Shown piece after piece: positions 8,981-15,600 of a stretch of 64,000 bases of DNA. The position numbers and the translations under genes are program-made. The notes beneath the pieces are model-generated. The model was not told the origin of the DNA and searched no databases. It saw only the letters and a program-made list of their open reading frames with translations. This DNA comes from Dyadobacter jiangsuensis. Lineage in GTDB: Bacteria > Bacteroidota > Bacteroidia > Cytophagales > Spirosomataceae. The stretch covers positions 1 through 64,000 of the forward strand of contig NZ_PYAS01000009.1 in assembly GCF_003014695.1 (NCBI RefSeq), read 5' to 3'. The stretch's first letter is position 1; every line of letters starts with the position of its first letter.

Positions 8981-9778
8981 GTGAAAGAAAAGGGGTTGAT
9001 TAACGCATTGTTGATGACATTTAAAAGAATTACCGGGATTGTGTTGGTGATTTGTGTGGCCGGTTTGACGAACCGGAGTGAATCTTCCGATAAAATTGCA
9101 GAATACTGCCGGACTTTCCATCAAATCCAGATGGATATCCGCGATAATGTAATCACGCCCGATTCGGCCCGTGCGGCATTTGCGGCCGTAATGCGGAATT
9201 TTCGCGCTGAATTCAGAAGGGATACCTGCCGATCCATCGACTCATCCTATTTTGTTTATCCGATCAAAGGCTACACGGCCAGGGAGTCGGTGGGTTCCAG
9301 GGGGCGTGGTTACCGGCCCAATGGCTTCGACCTTTTCGATATGAGTGTGACTGGCAGCCATCCGGCCCACGATCTGTTTGTACGCGACAAGGACCAGGAC
9401 GTGCTCGACGACCGTACCTGGCAGCCTATTGACGTGCTTGCATTCACGTCGGGGATTGTCGTAGCTACCGAAACCAGCTGGAAATATGACAGTGAATACC
9501 GCGGCGGCAACTGGATATGGATTTACGACCCTTGCCTAGATGGCCTTTTCTACTATGCTCATAACAATATCGTAGAGGTGCAGCCCGGCCAATGGGTGAA
9601 CGCCGGCGACAAGATTTCAGAGATGGGACGTACCGGCTACAATGCCTACCAGAAGCGCTCACCCACGCATTTGCATTTGATGTTCCTGCAACTCGATGTT
9701 GATGGGCTGCCTATGCCGGCCAATACCTACGAATGGTTGAAAGAAGCTGCTGTGAAAGACGGTTTGGGGACTGAGTAA
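8981..9778 (+). CDS. M23 family (LytM-like) metallopeptidase
   Basis: A 265-aa exported zinc peptidase of family M23, which cuts peptide cross-links of peptidoglycan. The N-terminal hydrophobic segment (about residues 15-30, ITGIVLVICVAGL) is a signal peptide or anchor. The family's zinc and catalytic residues are visible: His127-x3-Asp131 (SHPAHDLF), His194 (YYAHNN) and the HxH pair His230/His232 (PTHLHLMF). The start is GTG at 8981; an internal ATG 33 nt downstream is an alternative that still keeps the signal segment. It probably acts in the periplasm in wall remodelling. It is not obviously in an operon with its neighbours. Confidence 0.85.
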   Translation: MKEKGLINALLMTFKRITGIVLVICVAGLTNRSESSDKIAEYCRTFHQIQMDIRDNVITPDSARAAFAAVMRNFRAEFRRDTCRSIDSSYFVYPIKGYTARESVGSRGRGYRPNGFDLFDMSVTGSHPAHDLFVRDKDQDVLDDRTWQPIDVLAFTSGIVVATETSWKYDSEYRGGNWIWIYDPCLDGLFYYAHNNIVEVQPGQWVNAGDKISEMGRTGYNAYQKRSPTHLHLMFLQLDVDGLPMPANTYEWLKEAAVKDGLGTE

Positions 9779-9845
9779 TTGGGATTTGAAGTAGATATTC
9801 AATATATTGTACTTCACTCCATTACTATTCCTTAAACAAAATTTT

Positions 9846-11132
9846 ATGAACAACCGCCGTTCCTTTTTCCGGAAGAGTGCTGCCTTGGGTATGGGCGCTT
9901 TCGGGATCAACAGCCTTTTCAACCAGCTCCACGCCGAGCAATTCCTCGAAGCAGAACAACTTTGGAACCCCGCCAGCGAAAGCAATGAAGAATACTGGTC
10001 GGTGATTCAGGACGCTTACACGGCCAGCAAAAGCGAAATCATTATCCTCAACAACGGAGGGGTTTCTCCTTCACCGATGGTAGTGCAGGAGGCTCTGGAC
10101 AAATATAACAGAGCAGCCGCGCAAGGGCCGTCGTACTATATGTGGCGCATTATGGATAAGGGCCGCGAGCCGCTTCGCCAGCGGTTGGCCAAGCTGGCTG
10201 GGACCGACGCCGAGGAAATCGCAATCAATCGAAACGCGACAGAGGCATTGAATACCATCATTTTCGGTTTACCATTGGAAAAAGGCGACGAGGTGATTGG
10301 TACTTTGCAGGATTACCCGAATATGGTACAAGCCTGGAAACAGCGCCAGATGCGGGACGGCATCGTATACAAGCAGCTTTCCTTTGACTTTCCTATTGAA
10401 AACAAGGACCAAATCGTCAAAGCATACGCCGATGCGATCACTCCCAGGACAAAGATCATTCACGTAACGCATATCATCAACTGGGTCGGGCAGATTATGC
10501 CGGTCAAGGAGATTTCCCAAATGGCACATGCCAAAGGGATCGAGGTCGTTTGCGATGGTGCGCACACATTCGGATTGCTGGATTATAAGATTCCTGACCT
10601 GGAATGCGACTATTTCGGTACCAGCCTGCACAAGTTTCTGAGTGCGCCGGTGGGCAGCGGGATGATGTGGATCAAAAAGGATAAAATCGGGAAAATATGG
10701 CCGCTGCTTTGCAACAGCGAACCAAAAAGCGGAAATATCCGCAAGTTCGAGACGCTCGGTACGCGCAGCTTCCCCATCGAGCAGGCGATAGGCGAGGCGA
10801 TTAATTTCCAGGAAGGTATTGGCAACAAGCGCAAGCAGGACCGCATTCATTACCTGAAAAAATACTGGGCCGAAAAAGCCGCGCAAATCCCGGGGGTGAA
10901 AATCCATACCTCGTTGAAACCTGAATTCTCCTGCGCGATCGCGGGCGTCAGCATCGAAGGTATGAAACCCGAGGAGCTCGACGGTAAACTGATGAAGGAT
11001 TATCAGATACATACCGTGGGCATCAATTGGGAAAACATCCATTGTGTGCGCGTGACGCCGCACGTGTACACGAAAACCAGCGATCTCGACAAGCTGGTCG
11101 GCGCCATCGAGAAAATCGCGAAGAAGGCCTGA
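9846..11132 (+). CDS. Tat-exported class V aminotransferase-fold PLP enzyme
   Basis: A 428-aa PLP-dependent enzyme of the class V aminotransferase group (isopenicillin-N-epimerase / NifS-like fold). I use ATG 9846 because it gives a Tat signal (MNNRRSFFRKSAALGMGAFG), which the longer frame from 9807 would bury. Landmarks are INRNATEALNTIIFG (phosphate-binding loop), VVCDGAHTFGLLDY (PLP-pyridine Asp, ring-stacking His) and YFGTSLHKFLSAPVGSG, where the Lys after His is the expected Schiff-base lysine. Export of such an enzyme is common in Bacteroidota, but the substrate is unknown. It ends before a strong terminator. Confidence 0.85.
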   Translation: MNNRRSFFRKSAALGMGAFGINSLFNQLHAEQFLEAEQLWNPASESNEEYWSVIQDAYTASKSEIIILNNGGVSPSPMVVQEALDKYNRAAAQGPSYYMWRIMDKGREPLRQRLAKLAGTDAEEIAINRNATEALNTIIFGLPLEKGDEVIGTLQDYPNMVQAWKQRQMRDGIVYKQLSFDFPIENKDQIVKAYADAITPRTKIIHVTHIINWVGQIMPVKEISQMAHAKGIEVVCDGAHTFGLLDYKIPDLECDYFGTSLHKFLSAPVGSGMMWIKKDKIGKIWPLLCNSEPKSGNIRKFETLGTRSFPIEQAIGEAINFQEGIGNKRKQDRIHYLKKYWAEKAAQIPGVKIHTSLKPEFSCAIAGVSIEGMKPEELDGKLMKDYQIHTVGINWENIHCVRVTPHVYTKTSDLDKLVGAIEKIAKKA

Positions 11133-11154
11133 TATTTTTGAGTATTAATGTACA

Positions 11155-11198
11155 TGGAGCATAGCTGGGTTAGCTACCGGCTATGCTCCAATTTTTTT
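11155..11198 (+). terminator. Rho-independent terminator
   Basis: Perfect 11-bp stem (TGGAGCATAGC/GCTATGCTCCA at 11155-11165 and 11180-11190) followed by A and seven T, 22 nt after the aminotransferase stop. Confidence 0.9.
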
Positions 11199-11280
11199 GC
11201 CGCCTGTAAGTCCACAGGTTAGGATATCCACCGAAAACGCCACTGGCACGAATCATAAGCCAACGGCCGTTTTCATGCAT

Positions 11281-11288
11281 TACTTTTG
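11281..11288 (+). promoter_or_regulatory. -7 promoter element for the lipoprotein/ATP-grasp pair
   Basis: TACTTTTG matches TAnnTTTG and lies 27 nt upstream of the ATG at 11316. No clear -33 element is seen. It would drive the YgiB-like and YgiC-like genes together. Confidence 0.45.
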
Positions 11289-11315
11289 AAAAATCCTCAA
11301 TAGAAAATCAACATT

Positions 11316-11927
11316 ATGACACAGTTACGAAAGGGCTCTTTTATCAAAAAGGTAAAGGACATCGGCATGGGCGGTGCATTGGCGCTCGCATTGCTGTCGG
11401 GAACGGCGCTCGTTTCCTGTTCTTCGAATGATGATGAATCGGAATACAGTTATGAAGAAACGACTTACGGTAAGGGAATCCGGTCGCATATCAAGGAAGT
11501 GAGCCCGGGAGAGTTTAAAATTATCAGCGAGGAAAACGTCCCGGCTGACAGCTCCGTGGCGATCGTTTCCTACCTCGATGGCCACAAAGACACGCTGAAC
11601 CCGATGGCGGCCAAAGCGTTGATCGACCAGGAGATCCGCTCGAACCCGCATATGGGCTATCACAGCGGGCTTTCGAGCATGCTGCTGTACGGCGGAATGG
11701 GCTATCTGCTCGGTCGTAACTCCTCCTATTCCTATATGAACAACTACCGCGACAGGATGGATATGGAGCGTAGCAGATCGTTTTATGCGAACCCGGGCGC
11801 CTGGGCAAGCTCGCGCAGCGCGACGCTGGGCGTGGAAAGTTCCCGCTCGGTAAGGACCGTGACGACGAGGCCTTCGGGAGGTCGTAAAGGTTTCTTTGGA
11901 AGGTCGTCGAGTCGAAGCGGGGGCTAA
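11316..11927 (+). CDS. YgiB-like (DUF1190-type) lipoprotein
   Basis: A 203-aa lipoprotein. The signal peptide ends in LVSC with Cys35 as the lipidation site, followed by an acidic Ser-rich linker. The middle has a short apolar patch (LSSMLLYGGMGYLLGRN, about 123-139) and the C-terminus is Arg/Ser/Gly-rich, ending GFFGRSSSRSGG. This layout recalls E. coli YgiB (acidic linker, LMAGYMMGRLMGG patch, GGFG...SRSMGG end), and YgiB is also encoded just before a YgiC-type ATP-grasp protein. Sequence identity is low by eye, so homology is inferred from architecture plus context. The molecular role of YgiB is itself unknown. Confidence 0.6.
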   Translation: MTQLRKGSFIKKVKDIGMGGALALALLSGTALVSCSSNDDESEYSYEETTYGKGIRSHIKEVSPGEFKIISEENVPADSSVAIVSYLDGHKDTLNPMAAKALIDQEIRSNPHMGYHSGLSSMLLYGGMGYLLGRNSSYSYMNNYRDRMDMERSRSFYANPGAWASSRSATLGVESSRSVRTVTTRPSGGRKGFFGRSSSRSGG

Positions 11928-11999
11928 AAGAGTCCAGCGTTTATGAGCTCTAACCTACTACTCATAGATTCATGAACTCCTAAACTTTAAACTCAAAAT

Positions 12000-13172
12000 A
12001 TGATAAAATTGAAATCACTGCCCAATCCGCCGCAGGCCGCTTTGCAGAAAGCCGGCTGGGATTGGGCGCTTGGCACCGATACAGCGCCATACGTAGTGAA
12101 TGACATGGTGATCGTAACCGAGCAGCAGGCCGAAAATTATTACGAAGCAGCCGGTACATTATATGATATGTTGATCGAAGCGGGGCAGCATGCCATCGAT
12201 CACAACCTTTTCCGGGAAATGGGCATTCCCGAAAACCTGATCGAGCTGATCAAGTTCTCATGGAGCGACGACCGGCAGATACATCTCTATGGCCGTTTCG
12301 ACCTGGCCGGCGGATTTAATGATGAGCCCGTCAAACTGATCGAGTTCAATGCGGACACGGCTACCTGCATTCCGGAAACGGCCGTGGTACAATGGGCGCA
12401 TTTGCGGATGAACGGTATGGACGAATCCAAGCAGTTCAACACGCTGTTTGAAAGCCTGGTGGGGCAGTTTGTTTACCTCAAAGAGGAGAACAGTGACCTC
12501 ACGCCATCCATGTTGTTCTCGGCGATGCGTGGTTATCCCGAGGACGATACCAATGTGGCGGTGTTAATGGAAGCAGCGAAAGAGGCCGGCTTTGACGTCG
12601 AATTCGCCTATATCGATGATGTGGAGTTTTCGAATGGCGAAGGTATATTCTACCAGGAGCCGGAACATGGGCACTTTGTCCGGTTTGATTTCTGGTTCAA
12701 ACTGGTGCCATGGGAGCACATCGGCGGTGGCGAGCCGGAGCTGGCCGCAATGCTGACGGAGATTGTTAAAAACAGGAAGGCGGTAGTGCTAAACCCTGCC
12801 TACACATTGTTGTTCCAATCCAAATACATTCTGAAAATCCTGTGGGACCTTTATCCATACCATCCATTGCTGCTGCAAACGGAACGAGAAGTGCTTCCGC
12901 ATAAAAAATCGGTGAGCAAGGTATTGCTGGGCCGTGAGGGCGCCAATGTGGTTATCCACGACGAAAGCGGAGCTGTGCTGGAAACCGCTGCGGGTGAATA
13001 CAACGAACAATCACGCATTTACCAGGAATATGTCGCCCTTCCGACCGACGCAGGCGGCCACACCTACCAGGCCGGCGTGTTTTACGCCGGGGAGGCATGT
13101 GCACTCGGGTTCAGGCGGGGCGGGAAGATTTTGGACAACACGGCACAGTTTGTGGGGCATGTTGTGGATTAG
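12000..13172 (+). CDS. Glutathionylspermidine synthase-like ATP-grasp protein (YgiC/YjfC type)
   Basis: A 390-aa protein of the glutathionylspermidine synthase C-terminal family. It matches the length of stand-alone YgiC/YjfC proteins, which lack the amidase half. Motifs include IHLYGRFDLAGG, VKLIEFNADTATCIPE (ATP-grasp Mg2+/substrate region) and FVRFDFWFKLVPWE, then LNPAYTLLFQSKYILKILWDLYPYHPLLL and EREVLPHKKSVSKVLLGREGANV. It would ligate a carboxylate to an amine using ATP, but YgiC-type proteins do not necessarily make glutathionylspermidine. It is 72 nt downstream of the YgiB-like lipoprotein gene, the same arrangement as ygiB-ygiC in enterobacteria. Confidence 0.85.
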   Translation: MIKLKSLPNPPQAALQKAGWDWALGTDTAPYVVNDMVIVTEQQAENYYEAAGTLYDMLIEAGQHAIDHNLFREMGIPENLIELIKFSWSDDRQIHLYGRFDLAGGFNDEPVKLIEFNADTATCIPETAVVQWAHLRMNGMDESKQFNTLFESLVGQFVYLKEENSDLTPSMLFSAMRGYPEDDTNVAVLMEAAKEAGFDVEFAYIDDVEFSNGEGIFYQEPEHGHFVRFDFWFKLVPWEHIGGGEPELAAMLTEIVKNRKAVVLNPAYTLLFQSKYILKILWDLYPYHPLLLQTEREVLPHKKSVSKVLLGREGANVVIHDESGAVLETAAGEYNEQSRIYQEYVALPTDAGGHTYQAGVFYAGEACALGFRRGGKILDNTAQFVGHVVD

Positions 13173-13384
13173 CAGAATGCGCAAATTTACTTGCCTCGTA
13201 ATCAGATTGTTACCGAAGGATCATTGAATCGACCGTTTACTAATCATTTTGCTGAAATATCCATAGCAGCGGCGAAGTTTGTAAAAGTTTTACAGGCGCT
13301 GCTGGTATGAAAATTTTGGGGAAGCCGAAGCATTGCCAGCAGTTCAATACTATTCATCGATCCTTAATACTTAAAAGACAAGTC

Positions 13385-13717
13385 ATGATTCACGAGAAAA
13401 TTTTCCAACTAAAAAACGGCAGGGAGGTTAAAGTCGTCGTAAAAAGTTACTTCCTCCATGATAATCCACAACGCGATACCGATTGTGAGATTTTAATCCG
13501 CGAACCCAAAGAAAAATACTTTCGCACACCCATCGGGGTTAACCACCCACAATACTGGAAAATGAAGCGGTCCAGCGCACAGCAAGCCAAGGTCCTTCTG
13601 ATGGAATACAGTGGAATCACCCAGCGTCAGATCAACCAGGCCATTACCGAATTCAACCGGATATTGAGCTATCCGCCGACACATATTGGTTTTCAATACG
13701 AAAGCGAGCTGGTTTAG
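13385..13717 (+). CDS. Hypothetical protein (110 aa)
   Basis: Not recognised. A soluble 110-residue protein starting MIHEKIFQLKNGR. I choose ATG 13385 over an in-frame ATG at 13307, because the 26 extra residues read like untranslated leader. The N-terminal half is beta-rich (KNGREVKVVVKSYFL, DCEILIREPKEKYFRTPIGVNHPQYWKMK) and the C-terminal half is helical (QQAKVLLMEYSGITQRQINQAITEFNRIL). No catalytic motif is evident. The leader contains a hairpin (AGCAGCG 13265-13271 / CGCTGCT 13297-13303) whose loop carries GTAAAA-TTTTAC. Confidence 0.6.
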   Translation: MIHEKIFQLKNGREVKVVVKSYFLHDNPQRDTDCEILIREPKEKYFRTPIGVNHPQYWKMKRSSAQQAKVLLMEYSGITQRQINQAITEFNRILSYPPTHIGFQYESELV

Positions 13718-13772
13718 AGATGGTTGAATTTTGATACACAGCACTCATCAAGGAAAAGCATTAACACACACC

Positions 13773-13830
13773 GAAAGCCGGGCATGGTCAGAATCGTGGG
13801 AGACTGGCCATCGTCCGGTTCTTTTTTTGT
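13773..13830 (+). terminator. Probable terminator
   Basis: An imperfect hairpin (GAAAGCCGG...CCGGTTC with inner ATGGTCA/TGGCCAT) followed by a run of seven to eight T at 13822-13828, between the 110-aa protein and the GH26-like gene. Confidence 0.65.
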
Positions 13831-13905
13831 ACTTAGCCGCTACCTTTTGCCTTACGATCAGGTGAATTTACTAATTTAAGCCCGCAGCACTTTTTTCAGG
13901 GTTTT

Positions 13906-15600
13906 ATGAAGGCAAAAGGCGTTCTTCTGCCAGCCGCGGGACTGGTATTGATCGGAGCACTCGTGTTTTACTGGATACGATTCTCTCCGTTTTCAACATC
14001 CGGCAATTACTCCACAGATGTATTGAATGCCGCTTTTGCAGAGCGCGCGGTAGGGTATATCAATCGGGCCGATTCATTGGGCGTATCCACGCCGGGCGTC
14101 GATACGCGGAATCTCCAACACATTTCTATTCAGCTTTATCCGAATACCGCCGATACTGCACTTGCCGCCGTGCTGAAAGGTATCTCAGCTGAGAAGGATT
14201 TACTATTGACCGTCGTGGCCGGGCAGGAGGGAGCACTGCGTATGGTGACCGACGGTGAGTTCGACGACGCCCTGCGTCTGCTATGCGGCTTGCTGCCTGA
14301 AAAGAAACAGATTTACCTGCGATGGGATCCGGATATGGAGGTGCCCGTTCAAAGACACTCATGGCAATATCAATCTCCCGACGATTATATCGCAGCCTTC
14401 CGGCATGTAGCTGAAATTTGCCGGAAAGCAAAGCCTACTCTTCAAATCATGTGGTCGCCGGCGGGTTATCCGGGGACAGAGGAGTATTGGCCGGGAGAGG
14501 ATGTAGTGGACGCGGTCGGAATTTCTGTCAATGGCCAGAGCGAGCTTTCAGCAACCGCCTATCCGCGTGACCCCGACCAACGGACTGCACTTCGGAGGAA
14601 GCTGATCCGGACACGGTTTATGGATAAGCCGCTTTGGGTATTGGCTTCCGGCAGCGATAGCTTAGTGCAAGAGCTGCAAACTGATTTGCGGGAAGCTGTG
14701 AAGGGCATTAAGCAGGATTCAGTATTTCTTTTTCAGCAATATGCTGTGAAAGAAACAGCTGGCCGGGCAGCGAATGCCAAACCGATTCTGGGGGTGTATG
14801 ATCCCCGGCAAGCACTCACGGGCTCGAAGGACGTGCATATAGAGCACCTCTTTGTGGATCTGGGGAACATACAGACGGGTGGTTTTGAGCGTGATTTCGA
14901 AGCCGTTGTGCGTCGCGGGCATGAGGTAATCGTTACCGTGGAGCCCTGGCGTGACGGCAAGGTAAGAAAAGACTCCTCCGTGTTGCGAAATACTGTTCTG
15001 GGTGTTTATGATGAAGAATTTAAGTCTCTGTTTAACACAATTTCAAAGACTAATCTGACCGTTTACGTTCGTTTTGCACACGAAATGGAAATCCCGATCC
15101 ACCGGTATTCATGGCAAAGCCAAGATCCGGCTTTGTACATCCGTGCATTCCGGCATTTTATGGAGTTGGGGAAAGGTGTTAAAAATGTGAAAAAAGTGTG
15201 GGGGCCGGCGGGTGACCGGGGTTCCATGGAGTGGTATCCCGGCGGCGACGTAGTCGATTTTGTCAGCATCGCTATTTACGGCCTGCCCGACAAGAATATC
15301 ACCGACCCTACCAAGCAAGAATCTTTTGAAACCATTTTCAACCGCAAGGTATGGCGTGTACGCCTGGCCTCCAAGCCGATTTTTATAACGGAATTCGGCG
15401 TGAAAGGGCCGGAAGATTTCCAGTCGGAATGGTTGGAAAAGGCAGCCGGAGTAATGGCAGGCCACAAGGAAGTTGCGGGCGTTTGTTACTTCAACCTTGC
15501 CGACAATCCGGAAGTTTGGGGTGATATTCCTGCACCGGATTGGGGCATCAGCCAGGCAACCTTTAATCGTTTTGTTGAAGCATTGGATGCGGACCGCTGA
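13906..15600 (+). CDS. Duplicated GH26-like protein, N-terminal half catalytically degenerate
   Basis: A 564-aa membrane-anchored protein (helix about 7-24). Two consecutive copies of a GH26-like (beta-mannanase clan) TIM-barrel domain occupy about 40-290 and 295-564. The second copy has the expected acid/base region RFAHEMEIPIHRYSW (His392, Glu393) and nucleophile PIFITEFGV (Glu496). The first copy keeps the surroundings (RWDPDMEVPVQRHSW, KPLWVLASG) but has Pro142-Asp143 for His-Glu and Ala247 for the nucleophile, so it is probably a non-catalytic sugar-binding copy. Its 3' end overlaps the convergent polysaccharide synthase gene by 38 bp, which suggests action on the polymer made there. Substrate (mannan or other beta-glycan) is inferred. 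Confidence 0.78.
   Translation: MKAKGVLLPAAGLVLIGALVFYWIRFSPFSTSGNYSTDVLNAAFAERAVGYINRADSLGVSTPGVDTRNLQHISIQLYPNTADTALAAVLKGISAEKDLLLTVVAGQEGALRMVTDGEFDDALRLLCGLLPEKKQIYLRWDPDMEVPVQRHSWQYQSPDDYIAAFRHVAEICRKAKPTLQIMWSPAGYPGTEEYWPGEDVVDAVGISVNGQSELSATAYPRDPDQRTALRRKLIRTRFMDKPLWVLASGSDSLVQELQTDLREAVKGIKQDSVFLFQQYAVKETAGRAANAKPILGVYDPRQALTGSKDVHIEHLFVDLGNIQTGGFERDFEAVVRRGHEVIVTVEPWRDGKVRKDSSVLRNTVLGVYDEEFKSLFNTISKTNLTVYVRFAHEMEIPIHRYSWQSQDPALYIRAFRHFMELGKGVKNVKKVWGPAGDRGSMEWYPGGDVVDFVSIAIYGLPDKNITDPTKQESFETIFNRKVWRVRLASKPIFITEFGVKGPEDFQSEWLEKAAGVMAGHKEVAGVCYFNLADNPEVWGDIPAPDWGISQATFNRFVEALDADR

Noticed and set aside
10269..11063. Antisense open frame (264 aa) inside the aminotransferase gene
   Set aside because: It is fully embedded in a well-supported class V aminotransferase, and its translation resembles no protein family.
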